DNA of 64,000 nucleotides from JAWKOK01 sp963848115 (GCA_963848115.1 CAWKCP010000014.1:1-64000); one strand, 5' to 3'; counted from the stretch's first letter, positions 9,639 through 20,896 are shown. Numbers and translations are program-made. The notes: generated by a model not told the origin, from the letters alone.

Positions 9639-9663
9639 GATTGCGAATACCAGCTTGCGCCAA

Positions 9664-11048
9664 TCAGCGCGGCAATTGCGCCAGTTCTTCCAGGTAGACA
9701 ATGGCTGTCTCGATGCCGCGCTGGAACATCTCAATGCTGAAATGTTCGTTTGGCCCGTGTAGACCGTCGCTGTCCAAGCCGTAGCCCATCATGACGACCG
9801 GGATCTGCATCAAATTCGTAATATCGGCGACCACGGGAATGCTGCCGCCGCCACGTGTGAAGGTCGGCGTCGCTCCCCATGCCTCTTCGTAGGCGCGGAC
9901 AGCCGCCTGCATTTCGGGCAGATCGAAGGGGATCAGCGCCGGCTCGCCGGTCGTCAGCAGTTCGACCTTGACCGTGACGGTGGGCGGCGCCAGCGAGTCG
10001 ATGTAGGCTTTCAACTGCTGAAAAATCTTGTGCGGATCCTGGTTGCCGACCAGCCGGCAACTGATCTTGGCCTGGGCTTTGGCCGGGATGATGGTCTTGG
10101 GACCGGGGCCTGCCCAGCCGCTGCTCAGCCCGTTGATCTCCAGCGTGGGCCGGGCCGAGACGCGCTCACGGATGGTGTAGTCAGCCTCGCCCCAGGACGC
10201 CGGCGCGCCGGTTCCAGCCTGCAATTGCGCCTCACTGATCGCTGTCTTGGCGATCTCAGCGCGTTCGACCTCCGTCAACTCGACGACATCGTCATAGAAG
10301 CCGGGCACGGCGATGCTGTGGTCCGGATTGTGCAATTGGGAGAGGATCTCTACCAGCGCCAGCGCCGGATTGTGTACCGCACTGCCCCAGAAGCCGCTGT
10401 GCAGATCCTCGGCCGGCCCCTGGACCTCGACTCGATATAGGTCATGCCGCGCAGGCTGTGGAGCAGAGCCGGCTCGTCGATGGCTGGCATGGACGAGTCG
10501 CTGATGACGCAGACATCGGCCGCCAGCAGGTCCAGATGCGCCTCCAGGAAGGGACGCAGGTTGGGCGACGCCACTTCTTCTTCGCCTTCAAGGAAAAACT
10601 TGACGTTCACCGGCGCCGCCCCGCTGGTCTCCAGATAGGATTCCAACGCCTTGACGTGGATGAAAAGCTGACCCTTGGCGTCGGTCACGCCGCGGGCATA
10701 GATCTTGCCGTCCTTCTCCAGCGGCTCGAAGGGATCGCTCACCCAGCCGTCGGCCATCTCGGCCGGCACCACGTCGTAGTGGCCGTAGACGAGCACCGTG
10801 GGCTTGTCCGGTCCGGCCTCCAGCCACTCGCCGTAGACGACCGGATGGCCGGCGGTGGGTAGAATCTGGACGTTTTGCACCGCCAATCCGCGCAGATGTT
10901 CGGCCAACCACTCGGCCATGCGCCGGACGTCTCCGGCGTGGGCCGGGTCGCCGCTGAGGCTGGGGATGCGCAACATCTCGAAGAGTTCCTGCTGAAATTT
11001 TTCGCCGTGGGCACGGGAATAGACACGTGCGGCGTTGCTATCCGGAGC

Positions 11049-11052
<4 letters not shown>
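9664..11052 (-). CDS. M20-family dipeptidase, two frameshifts
   Basis: About 462 residues after correction, the usual size of M20 CNDP/DapE-like dipeptidases. Zinc ligands and catalytic residues are visible: VYGHYDVVP (His, Asp), GVTDAKGQ (bridging Asp), FLEGEEEVASP (catalytic and ligand Glu), ISDSSMPAID (Asp) and DGLHGPNEHF (His). RGGGSIPVV fits the substrate-binding segment. Shifts: one extra G just after the start (near 11045, restoring MSSDSNAARVYSRAHGEKF) and one missing G near 10433 (restoring YIEVEVQGPAEDLHSGFWG). The ATG at 11052 follows AGGAGAAGC and overlaps the TGA of the peptidase T gene as ATGA, so the pair is translationally coupled. Likely cytosolic, cleaving dipeptides. Confidence 0.85.
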
Positions 11053-12334
<1,282 letters not shown>

Positions 12335-12418
12335 GGTTTTTCTCACACTCTCAATTTTCACGCCGTGATTGAGTCCAAGCGGCGACTGTTGCGAAAGGGG
12401 CGATTCTCTCTGAATGGC

Positions 12419-14121
12419 CTAGCTCTTCATTGCTGCCGGTTCGTTCCTGTTGCGCTTCTTCTTTGACTTTCCATTTTCCTCGACTAGGCCGGTAGGCACC
12501 TCGCCCGGCCGATACGAGGGCAGCCCTTGGGCCGGGAAGATGGCCAGCAATGCAATGGCGGCCAGCACCAGGAACGAAGCTTTAAGCGAGCGCATTCTGG
12601 CATCGGTATTGATGCGCACGGCCTCCTCGACCTGTTCCGGCGTGGCCGACGTGGCGCTGAGGGTCTCGTCCAGTTGGTCGTTGGAGACAAAGTTGATGTT
12701 GTCCAGGTTGACCTCGGCCTGGAGCGAAGCCGGCAGCGTCGGGTGATTAACCAGGCTGCCCAAGATCATTACGCTCAGCAGGCCCACGGCCATGGCGCTG
12801 CCAGGGCCGTGCCCATGGCGGTAGATAGGTTGTTGGCTGTGCCGCGCAGGGCGCCCACATCGCCGGCAAGATGTTTGGGTGACGCCGAGACCAGCACGTT
12901 GAAGAGCAATGTCAGCAAAGCGCCCTCACCCAACCCCAAAATGACAAGGCCGAGAATCACCAGCGGCTTGCCCCATTCGTTGCGAATGGAAAAGGCAAGC
13001 ACGATAAGTCCGACTGAAACCATCACAAAGCCGAACGAGCCGATCTGGCGGGGCGTCAAATGCGCATAGGCGCGTACGATAAAGATGGCGGAAGCCGCGA
13101 TGGCTAGCGTGTACGGCACAACGGCAATCGCCGTCTGCATGCTCGTCCCACCCTGGACAATCTGGATGTAGAGCGGGATCAAGAAGTTCACGGCCGGCCC
13201 GATCGCGCCCACGATCAGCATGGTGTAGATGGCGGCGCGCTCCTGGGATGAATCAAGGACTTCCAGTGACAGCAAGGGCGTCTTTTTACGCTCCTGACGT
13301 TTGTGTGACCAGACGAAAAAGGCCTGGCCAAGCACAATGCCGACAATGAGCATGAAGGGCGCGGGTGAGAGTCCGAAGAGGCTGATGGGCGCACCAGGAC
13401 GCGCCAACAAGAAACCCCAGTTGTTGAGATTGTTGAAGGCGACGCTGATGAGAATGATCGCCAAGGCCGCCAGAACAGCACCGACGAAGTCAATCTTGAC
13501 ACCGGACTGACGTTCGACAGGCTGCAGCCGAAAGCTGAGCAGAAACACGGCAATCGAGACGAAGACCAGCAGACCAAACGAGTAGCGCCAGCTCAGTGCC
13601 GTGGCCAGAAAACCGGCGACCAGAAAAGCCAACACCCCGGCCAGCGGCGATGCGCCGGCCAGCAGCCCCAGCGCCTGCTCTTGCTGTTTGCTGTGATAGT
13701 TGGCGGCGATCAACACGACGAGCGATGGGACGAGTGCGGCTGCGGCAAGGCCGGCCAGCATCTGGGCAGTGTTCATCATGGCGGCGTCGGCGCTGAGCGC
13801 CATCATGCCCATGGCCGCGCCGTGCAGCAGCACAGTCACCTGGAAGACGCGCCGTTCGCCGAACAGCTTGCCGATCTTGGCCCCAACCATGACGAAAGCG
13901 GCCACAAAGAGCGAATAGACGACGAGCGCAGTACTGATGGCCGTGGCGGATACATTCAGATCTTCCACAATGGCGCCGATGGAGACCGGCAGCGCATTGA
14001 CGTTGAAGGCCATCTGCATTTGAGCCAATAGAATGATCGCCATCGGCAGCCACGAAGTACGGGCTGCCATTGTTGGGCTGCCCATTGTTGAACTGGCCGG
14101 TCCGGCAGGTTGTTGTGCCAT
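12419..14121 (-). CDS. MFS drug-exporter-like permease (DHA2 type), one frameshift
   Basis: About 567 residues with ~14 membrane segments. The ATG at 14121 follows GAGGAG; longer upstream readings have no ribosome site. The N-terminal segment (MAIILLAQMQMAFNVNALPV), GAKIGKLFGERRVFQ (MFS motif A) and the long hydrophobic series fit EmrB/QacA-like exporters. Near 12800 one base is missing after GTALA; adding it joins LAGAMAVGLLSVMILGS. A soluble loop before the last helix (about 40 residues rich in Asn/Asp/Glu) and a basic C-terminal tail (KSKKKRNRN) follow. Substrate unknown. It is not clearly in an operon with pepT (85-base gap). Confidence 0.85.
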
Positions 14122-14662
14122 GAATCTCCTCGTTTGCAGTTTCATCTGACTCTGACCTGAGCCAGATCTGCTGGACGAACAGTACTCGATTTGCGCCGGC
14201 CGGAATCCTGTTTGACGCGATTCGCCGATTGTCGGCGCGGTAAAACCGAGACGCAATCCTGCTTGACGAGATTCTGTGATGTAAATCGTTCGCCAAACCT
14301 GTAGGAAAGGTATCTGCTGTCCTCGTCCAACGGTGTAAGCTCAGACCGGACAGGCGGACAAATGCAAGGTTAGCAGTGTACACAGGCGAAGACCAGGTAC
14401 AGAATGTACTATGGATGTACTATTGGTGAGGATCAAGCGAGGTTGGATAGTACGCTTCTAGTACATTCCGTACCTGGTGTGATTGTAGAGAAGCGGTATG
14501 CTGTAGATGTGCAATCAAGAGTCGATTGCGTGTTCATGGTTGCTAGGGAAGTCGTCAGGCCGATAGCCTCGACAAGAGCCTGCTGGCCGACGTTGTTAAC
14601 CCATTCTGATTCTTTGCATTGTCCGATCTTATGCCTGCGGCAGACATCTTGGGGAAGGCGCA
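14122..14662. other. Intergenic region between divergent genes
   Basis: About 540 bases between the minus-strand MFS gene and the plus-strand small gene. The only structure seen is the 20-base inverted repeat at 14392-14478, a possible shared operator. No coding sequence is supported here. Confidence 0.5.
14392..14478. repeat. 20-base inverted repeat in a divergent intergenic region
   Basis: Arms at 14392-14411 and 14459-14478 match at 19 of 20 positions, with further GTACTA motifs between them. Multiple GTAC-containing half-sites suggest a regulator-binding region, although a dispersed palindrome is equally possible. Confidence 0.5.
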
Positions 14663-14911
14663 ATGAGCCTAGAAACCGACTCGAAAAGCGACATATATAG
14701 TGTATGTGTCAAGAGCATACTGGACGAAGGCTGGATCTATGCGCTCCAACTCGACCCTGTGGTCACCCATCGCCACTACGCCGGTCCGCCGCGCACGGTC
14801 CTTACCCTACGGCTGGCCGATCAATCGGAAATGCTGGGCCTGCTCAACCGATTGCACAATATGGGGCTCACGCTGCTTTCAGTCGAATTGGACCGGCTTG
14901 AATCAGTGTGA
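14663..14911 (+). CDS. Small protein of a family found beside Chloroflexota regulators
   Basis: 82 residues. The pattern YSVCVKSILDEGW ... VLTLRLADQSEMLGLLNRLH ... LTLLSVELD resembles a small Chloroflexota family that I recall as having consensus D-x-x-x-L-x-G-L-L-x-K-I-x-D-L and ending LLSV. The resemblance is from memory, not a search. The start ATG at 14663 follows GGGGAAGG. It is encoded convergently with, and 33 bases from the end of, the MalT-like regulator. Function unknown; probably cytosolic, with an alpha/beta fold judging from alternating strands and helices. Confidence 0.65.
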   Translation: MSLETDSKSDIYSVCVKSILDEGWIYALQLDPVVTHRHYAGPPRTVLTLRLADQSEMLGLLNRLHNMGLTLLSVELDRLESV

Positions 14912-14944
14912 TGCGTGAAGCGAGCTGACGTCATGATCACTGAT

Positions 14945-17668
14945 TCATGCCGACAGAAGACCGAGACTCTTGGCGCGCTCAACAGCCTCGAAGCGATTGT
15001 CGACTTGGAGCTTGGCGTAGATGTTGGCTGTGTGGTTGCGCACTGTATGGGGAGAAACAGTCAGCCGGCGGGCGATCTCTTTGTTGGAAAAGCGTTCCCC
15101 AAGGAGTTGAAGAACATCCAATTCGCGCTCCGTCAACGGTTCCGGTAAGTCCTGAGACGGAACCGCCTGCTTCGATAGAGCTGCATCGTTCGACACGAAA
15201 GCATCTGCAGGAAAGAAAACCAGCAACAGCCCAGCAAGCCGAGCGTGCTCAGGTTGCATCTCCAACTTGCGCAGCATTCCTTCGATGACAGGACCATGCT
15301 CCAGAAACGGTTCTACATTTCCCATGGGCACAGCCAAATGCAACGCTGTTGCCAGCACGTCCAGCGCCGCCTCCGACTGACCCAATCCCTCTTTGACCAA
15401 CGCATGCAGGACAAGTGCTTCGGCCAATCGATACCAGGCATAGTTGGCTTCGTGCTCTGCGATCGAACCCTGCAAGATCTGATCGGCCTCTCTTAGGCTG
15501 GCTTCCGAGCCATCTGCCAGCAAGATCTGCGTCCGGATCACCGGGATACGGTCGGCGACATTGACCATGCTACTGCGTGATCGGCTCAACGCCCAGCGCA
15601 GCGCAGACTCAACTTCTCCGCACGTCAAATCTACGAAAGCTTCGAGCGCTTTGACTTGATCGAGTAAGAACGATTGGCCCATCATGCGCGCATCTGCTTT
15701 GAGTTGATCGACCAATTCGCGGCTCTTTTCAGGTTGACCCAGCCGAGCATAGATGCGGATCAAACTGTACATATCCACCACGGCTTCCCGCCCCGCGGTC
15801 ATATGTGGATTTCTGACGACGTCCAGATGATACTGTTCGGCGGTTTCGAGCTGATTGCGCGCGTCGGCGATTGCGCCAAGTCCGTGCTGGCTGATCAGGG
15901 CAATGATGGGCAATTCGTGCTGCTGAGCCAAGCGCAGATTCTGTTGAAATCTCAGTTCGGATTCGCTAAGGTTGCCATCGCAATAGTGGAAGAAACCGAC
16001 GGTATGCAGAATCCGACATCGGGCCACAAGCGGCCATTCGGTTGCCTCGTCGAGGGTAGTCGCTGCTATGGTCATGGCTAGTTCAAGATCCCCCAACCGT
16101 TGGCTGGTGTACGCCAACCACAACACCACATGACAATGCGTGAAGGCAAGATGGGGACGTATCTGCGCCCAACTGTGCCGGATCTGCGCCAACGTCGTTG
16201 TCCGATCCATTGAATCATCCAGCGACGTACGGAGCGCGACCAACTCGGCCTCGAGGATCTGCTGTGTGTCGGGAGACAATGTCGCAGACGGCACGTTCAA
16301 GAGCGCTTGTGCTCGGCGTATAAAGGCGAGGCATCGCTCATTGTCCACTTGATCGTGTTGTATCCAGGCCATGCTGACCAACAGCGCCGGCCGCTGATCC
16401 ATCACCGGCAACGGAACCTGCTGCAGCCACGCTTCGAGATCCAAGAAGCGCAGTTGATTCAATGCGCCCGCCCGCTGTTGCTCGATCAGGTCGGCAACCG
16501 CGCCGGCGTCAGCAATCATCGTCAGATGGTGAATAGCCTCACCGATGAAGTCGTGGGCAATCAACCATGCTGCTGCCTGCCGGTGCAGGACCGTAATGGC
16601 CTCGCGGTCGTAGCGCATATGCAACCGACTCAAGAGCATGTCTTGGAATTGGTGGTGATAGCGATACCAGTGCGCGGGTCTGCTCAATTCGATCAGGAAG
16701 AGATTGGCACGCGATAGGTGTTGGATCTGCGCCAATGCGCTCTGTTCTTCGACTTCCAAGATTGCCGCGCACAGCCCGGCGCAGAAGCGATTGAGAATGG
16801 CTGTACTGACCAAGAATTTCTGGATGGCCGGCGGCTGGCGACTCAGCACCTCATCCACCAAGTAGTCGACCGTGTAGCGATTGGTATTGGCTTGAAAGTG
16901 GAGCGCAAATTCCGCATAGTCGTTCTGACCGCGCAAGGCAAGCAGTGCAAGCCAATTGCCTACCACCCATCCTTCGGTATGTTTGTGAAGGGTCTCGATC
17001 AAGGGCGCCGGGGGCAGTCTTTCCAGATTGCTGCTCAAAAATGTGGTCGTCTCCTCCAGCGAAAAGCTCAGGTCATGCAGACGGAGTTCGTTCAAGTAAC
17101 CTGCGGCGCGCCACCGGTTGAGCGGCAAGGGCGGATCCACCCGCGAGATCAGCACTAGGTGGATTTGCGGCGGTGCATACTCGATGAGGCGAGCAAGGAA
17201 GGCGAAGATGGCAGGATCATTGATCAGATGCAGGTCGTCAAGCGCCAGCACCAGTGAGCCTTCCTGCCGGCTGAGACCGTTGATCAGCACATTGGCCAGC
17301 GCTTCGACGGTGGGAGAGGGGCGTTCCTGAACGAATTGGCTCATACCGCCGCAGCAATCCGGATAGCACGCTTCGATCGCTGCGATCAGATAGAGCATGA
17401 ATGTGGGAAGATGGCTGTCTTCTTCGTCCAGACTGAGCCAACTCGTGTGCCGGCGGCCGTTCCTCGATTGGGCAGATTGAGAAGCCGCCGAAATCTGGTT
17501 TAGCCAACTACTGACAATCGTGCTCTTGCCAAAGCCGGCCGGCGCCGAAATGAGGGTCACTTTGGCCGACAATCCTCCGTCGAGGCGCTGCAACAAGTGC
17601 GGCCGCACCATGATGGTGTTCCCGAGTGTCGCCGTCTGAAACTTCGTATGCAGAAGCGGAGTGACCAT
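14945..17668 (-). CDS. MalT/LAL-type LuxR transcriptional regulator
   Basis: 907 residues from the ATG at 17668; the longer 977-residue reading adds a non-homologous N-terminus that runs into intergenic DNA. Near residues 41-50 there is a Walker A motif (APAGFGKST) and later a Walker B (LVLALDDLHLI), defining a STAND-class NTPase. A long helical TPR-like region follows, and the C-terminal ~65 residues are a LuxR helix-turn-helix (LTERELDVLQLLGERFSNKE, then IARRLTVSPHTVRNHTANIY). Family members bind an inducer, oligomerise with ATP and activate transcription. The target is unknown; the adjacent F420 genes and the MFS gene are candidates only by proximity. Ribosome site weak. Confidence 0.92.
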   Translation of the reverse strand: MVTPLLHTKFQTATLGNTIMVRPHLLQRLDGGLSAKVTLISAPAGFGKSTIVSSWLNQISAASQSAQSRNGRRHTSWLSLDEEDSHLPTFMLYLIAAIEACYPDCCGGMSQFVQERPSPTVEALANVLINGLSRQEGSLVLALDDLHLINDPAIFAFLARLIEYAPPQIHLVLISRVDPPLPLNRWRAAGYLNELRLHDLSFSLEETTTFLSSNLERLPPAPLIETLHKHTEGWVVGNWLALLALRGQNDYAEFALHFQANTNRYTVDYLVDEVLSRQPPAIQKFLVSTAILNRFCAGLCAAILEVEEQSALAQIQHLSRANLFLIELSRPAHWYRYHHQFQDMLLSRLHMRYDREAITVLHRQAAAWLIAHDFIGEAIHHLTMIADAGAVADLIEQQRAGALNQLRFLDLEAWLQQVPLPVMDQRPALLVSMAWIQHDQVDNERCLAFIRRAQALLNVPSATLSPDTQQILEAELVALRTSLDDSMDRTTTLAQIRHSWAQIRPHLAFTHCHVVLWLAYTSQRLGDLELAMTIAATTLDEATEWPLVARCRILHTVGFFHYCDGNLSESELRFQQNLRLAQQHELPIIALISQHGLGAIADARNQLETAEQYHLDVVRNPHMTAGREAVVDMYSLIRIYARLGQPEKSRELVDQLKADARMMGQSFLLDQVKALEAFVDLTCGEVESALRWALSRSRSSMVNVADRIPVIRTQILLADGSEASLREADQILQGSIAEHEANYAWYRLAEALVLHALVKEGLGQSEAALDVLATALHLAVPMGNVEPFLEHGPVIEGMLRKLEMQPEHARLAGLLLVFFPADAFVSNDAALSKQAVPSQDLPEPLTERELDVLQLLGERFSNKEIARRLTVSPHTVRNHTANIYAKLQVDNRFEAVERAKSLGLLSA

Positions 17669-17769
17669 GCTTGTACTCGATGACTTCAACCACAATCGTC
17701 GTAGAAATCCGTGAAATCGGAACAGAACCCCAGTATTATAGCGCACAGAGAATTTGGGACAGTAATACC

Positions 17770-17899
17770 GGTACCAGGTGCATTTCACGCGTGGGCGAGA
17801 TCGTACCTGCCGGGGACGGTCCGCAAGTGCTTCGCATGACCGAATTTGGCCGGACCGCCCCCGGCACGTTTGCCCCAAATCTGAAATGCACCCGGTACC
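17770..17899. repeat. 130-base palindromic element
   Basis: Terminal inverted repeats begin and end with GGTACC and match at 17 of 18 bases (17770-17787 and 17882-17899). A second inner inverted repeat (CCGGGG..CGGTCCG type) lies within. It sits between the MalT-like gene's start region and the end of cofC. No coding capacity. It could be a MITE-like element or a strong RNA hairpin. Confidence 0.65.
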
Positions 17900-17992
17900 A
17901 ACCGTCTACTCATGAGGGCGGCGACGATGCTTGACGATAGAAACTTCATGGGCCAAGCCCCTGGGTCTTGCCGTCAAGCAGAGCGATCTGAG

Positions 17993-18619
17993 CTATTTTG
18001 GCTTCGAGAGGAGTTCAACGAATCTGGGGACATCCATAGACTCGAGCAAGCGGAGATCACCGGGCCGATCGATGTCCAAGGCCAACGTCGGCGATTCGAC
18101 GACCTGGATGGCAACGCCTGCTTGGATAGCCTGCCTATGATGCTCCCGGAAACTGTCGAGGCCAAAGGCGAAATCGATGACATCTGGAGGATATAGAAGC
18201 AGTGCATTCGTGCCGCCGTCATGGCTGGGTGCGATCACAACCGAAGGCGACCCCGTCAGGGTGGCCAGAAGACGGTGCAAGTCAGACGCGGTCATCAAGG
18301 GTAGGTCAGTGGGCAGAATCAGAATGGCATCGGCGCCGTCATCCACGGCACGGTCGCGGGCCGCACTCAATGCATGATTCAAGCCGGTGCTGCGCTCCAC
18401 CATCACATTGGAACCCGCTTCAGCCGCTTCACGAAGCACTTCCGGATCTCGGCTGATGACCAAAATTTCGGTAAATAGCTCCGAACTACGCGTGGTCTGA
18501 AGAACCCGGCGGAGAAGATGACGTGAGAGAAGGGCGCGTTCTTCGATATCAAGTGTATCGGCAAGACGGCTCTTGCCTTCAGAAAAAGGCTTGACAGGAA
18601 TCAGCAGCCAAAGATTCAT
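17993..18619 (-). CDS. cofC: 2-phospho-L-lactate / phosphoenolpyruvate guanylyltransferase
   Basis: 208 residues from the ATG at 18619; the upstream in-frame ATG would add 25 unrelated residues. Family marks: LIPVKPFSEGKSRLA (nucleotide-binding N-terminus), LPTDLPLM (metal-binding Asp) and SHDGGTNALLLYPP. CofC/FbiD transfers GMP from GTP to phospholactate or phosphoenolpyruvate, giving the activated side-chain donor for coenzyme F420. It lies ~96 bases downstream of cofD on the same strand, so the two act in consecutive steps. It could use PEP, as reported for many bacteria, giving dehydro-F420; the nearby nitroreductase supports that route. Confidence 0.9.
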   Translation of the reverse strand: MNLWLLIPVKPFSEGKSRLADTLDIEERALLSRHLLRRVLQTTRSSELFTEILVISRDPEVLREAAEAGSNVMVERSTGLNHALSAARDRAVDDGADAILILPTDLPLMTASDLHRLLATLTGSPSVVIAPSHDGGTNALLLYPPDVIDFAFGLDSFREHHRQAIQAGVAIQVVESPTLALDIDRPGDLRLLESMDVPRFVELLSKPK

Positions 18620-18715
18620 CGGACAAACCTTATCGCGTGGACCTACGAAAGAGAATCTGTCGATCGTCGACAAGGCGGCAGCCCTGCTTGACATCCGCTA
18701 ACCAAGCGCTCGATC

Positions 18716-19714
18716 CTACCATGTGGTCGATAGTCGATTCTCGGTTGGGCCAATGCCTGTCGGTGAATCTACGCCGTCGCCGGAGAGCGTCAACCCGAAG
18801 TTGATCACCGCTGTCGCAAGACGAATCTTGCTCTCAAGGTTGGTCATGATAGTGTCCGTGGTCAGCACCGGAATGTCGATCCCGCGTTCCAGGATCGCGT
18901 CCTCCTGATCAAGCACGAAGCCGGTGAGCAGTCCGTCCAGGTGGTCGACCACAGTGAGCGGACTGCTCATCTGGCCCATCTCTCGCATCATTTTGGCGGC
19001 TGGGCCTTTGATCGCTCGGCCCCCCACAATCGGTGTGACGGCTACTTTTGGCGTTGACGACTTGCGGATCAACCGACGGAGTCCCGTGACGCTCAATATC
19101 GGATCGATGCTGACGTAGGGGTTGCTCGGGCAGAAGACAATGAGATCGGCGTCGTTGACAGCCCCAACGACTTCCGAGGTGAGTTTTGATTCCCGTTCAC
19201 CGACGAACGAGAGGTCGATGACTGTAGGCTCACACCGGAGCCGGACGAAATAGTGTTGAAACGGCAGATCGCCTTCGTCGGTGTGAACCAGCGTGCGTAC
19301 CGACTCATCACACATGGGCAGCACCTGTGAGGGGATGCCCATGGTGCGGCGAAGACGGTCGGTGATCTCAGTTGGCGAAACTCCTTGACGTTGCCATTCT
19401 GTTCGCCGAAGGTGCAGTGCGAGGTCTTTGTCGCCCAATCGAAACCAGTCTTCGCCGCCCAGTTTTTCCATGGCCGTTAATGCTTGGAAGGTCTCGTCGC
19501 GACGTCCCCAACCGGTTGCAGGGTTATTGATACCGGCCAGATTGTAGAGCACAGTATCGATATCGGGGCAGATGGACAGTCCCCAATGATCGAAATCGTC
19601 GCCGGTGTTGACAATCACGGTGAGTGCACCGGGGGGCAGTACCGCCTGCAAGCCAGTCGCCATCTTGGCTCCGCCGACCCCGCCGGCAAGAGCGACAACG
19701 CGGATGTTCGTCAT
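18716..19714 (-). CDS. cofD: LPPG:Fo 2-phospho-L-lactate transferase
   Basis: 332 residues from the ATG at 19714 (an earlier ATG at 19753 overlaps the upstream gene). Family marks: VVALAGGVGGAKMATGL at the N-terminus, VNTGDDFDHWGLSICPDIDT, and FCPSNPYVSIDPIL. CofD/FbiA joins the guanylylated three-carbon donor to the deazaflavin Fo, giving F420-0 or its dehydro form. It lies between the nitroreductase (35 bases upstream) and cofC (downstream), all on the minus strand, which fits a short F420 operon. No Fo synthase (CofG/CofH) or glutamate ligase (CofE) is in the window. Confidence 0.95.
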   Translation of the reverse strand: MTNIRVVALAGGVGGAKMATGLQAVLPPGALTVIVNTGDDFDHWGLSICPDIDTVLYNLAGINNPATGWGRRDETFQALTAMEKLGGEDWFRLGDKDLALHLRRTEWQRQGVSPTEITDRLRRTMGIPSQVLPMCDESVRTLVHTDEGDLPFQHYFVRLRCEPTVIDLSFVGERESKLTSEVVGAVNDADLIVFCPSNPYVSIDPILSVTGLRRLIRKSSTPKVAVTPIVGGRAIKGPAAKMMREMGQMSSPLTVVDHLDGLLTGFVLDQEDAILERGIDIPVLTTDTIMTNLESKIRLATAVINFGLTLSGDGVDSPTGIGPTENRLSTTW

Positions 19715-19749
19715 TGGTTCGTTTCCCAATTTTGCATATGGATCATCGT

Positions 19750-20484
19750 TCAACGCCAGAGAATGCGGCTCTCAGGCGCTGCCCGTTCCTTTTCTTTTGT
19801 CTCAGCCGGATAGCCCAGCGTTATGAGCGCCTGCGGCTCCCACTCTGCCGGCAAGTCGAGTGACGACTGTACCAAGTCCGGCACAAAAAGTGGGGCGCAC
19901 ATCCAGCATGCCCCAAGTCCGTGCGCATGGGCGGATAGCAACAAGTTTTGGCAGCTCAATGCGACGCTCTGTGTCGCCATTGTCCATTCAGCGCGGCTGC
20001 GTTTCTTATCCGGGTAGTCATCCATCTCTTCCATGGTCATGCAGGCCACGACCAGCGCGGATGCACCGGTGATCCGTGCATGGCTGATGGCGATCCGTTG
20101 TTCAATCGTCTCTTGGCCTGATCCGTCAGCGCCGAGATCATGACGCCATCGATCAGCCATGCACTGGCTAAGATGCTGCTTGGCGGCATCGCTGGTAACG
20201 ATACAGAAGCGCCATGGCTGCCGGTTGTGTGCCGAAGGCGCCCAGGTTGCGGCGTCGATCAGTTCAGCCAACAGTTCTCTCGCTATCGGGCGTTGCTGAT
20301 ATCGACGGATCGATCGGCGACCATGCACCAGGCGTTGGAAAGCGTCCAGGTCTTGGCTTGACCCTTGGGAGACCCCCTGCGAACAGCTTTCGACTGGTCC
20401 CACTGATGGCGGAGGGGCCGGATTTCTGTTTTGGCATTCACGCGGAACTGAACTAGGTTCCGTTGACACTTCGAAATCTACCAT
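19750..20484 (-). CDS. FbiB-C-like nitroreductase, probable dehydro-F420-0 reductase
   Basis: The conserved part starts at about residue 45: RRSIRRYQQRPIARELLAEL, then WAPSAHNRQPWRF (FMN-binding nitroreductase signature), and HGLGACWMCAPLF near the C-terminus. In actinobacterial FbiB this domain is fused to the F420 glutamate ligase and reduces dehydro-F420-0 with FMNH2. Here it stands alone, directly upstream of cofD and cofC, so the same role is inferred. The ~44 N-terminal residues are doubtful: that DNA (20412-20467) is a dispersed repeat also seen at 34571-34625, and the ATG at 20484 has no ribosome site. The true start is probably an internal GTG or CTG further downstream. Confidence 0.82.
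   Translation of the reverse strand: MVDFEVSTEPSSVPRECQNRNPAPPPSVGPVESCSQGVSQGSSQDLDAFQRLVHGRRSIRRYQQRPIARELLAELIDAATWAPSAHNRQPWRFCIVTSDAAKQHLSQCMADRWRHDLGADGSGQETIEQRIAISHARITGASALVVACMTMEEMDDYPDKKRSRAEWTMATQSVALSCQNLLLSAHAHGLGACWMCAPLFVPDLVQSSLDLPAEWEPQALITLGYPAETKEKERAAPESRILWR
20412..20467. repeat. Dispersed intergenic repeat, copy 1
   Basis: A 56-base stretch closely matching 34571-34625, including GGATTTCTGTT and TGGCATTCACGC. It overlaps the nominal 5' end of the nitroreductase frame, which argues that this part is not coding. Confidence 0.65.
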
Positions 20485-20896
20485 AAGTCTGGCGCTGTAC
20501 GCGCTCGGTCCTGCTGATCACTCATACATCGAATTGCTCGTGGGCCCTGCCGGGCACGCTATCCGCTCACTGCCGCAATGTCTGGAACAGCGCCGTTTGA
20601 CATCTCGCTTTTGCGACGAAAGCGAGAGCATGGTGAGATGGTCGTGCGGCAGTGGCGTGCATTATAGCATGTCCACAACCGCGCCCCAACAACTGTGTCT
20701 CAACATGCTTGACGACGCAAGATGCTTGGGTGTACACTGCCTCGGCAGTGGTTGAGGACCGACTTTCGACCGATTCCACTGCCCATCGTCACCTGTCGAA
20801 CGAGTTGATGCGGTACATCAGGTTCCGCAACGCCTATGGAGTCGGTCAAGGTAGAGGGCGTCAATGCGCAGTACTATATCCCGATAGGTCAACCTC
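20485..20896. other. Intergenic region, divergent genes
   Basis: 412 bases between the minus-strand nitroreductase and the plus-strand membrane gene. Several short open frames are present but none has a ribosome site or recognisable product. Confidence 0.4.

Noticed and set aside
14412..14700. Open frames between the MFS gene and the 82-residue gene
   Set aside because: They run through an inverted repeat and have no ribosome site.
17700..17878. N-terminal extension of the MalT-like regulator
   Set aside because: It covers a palindromic element and the ribosome region; the family begins at the ATG at 17668.
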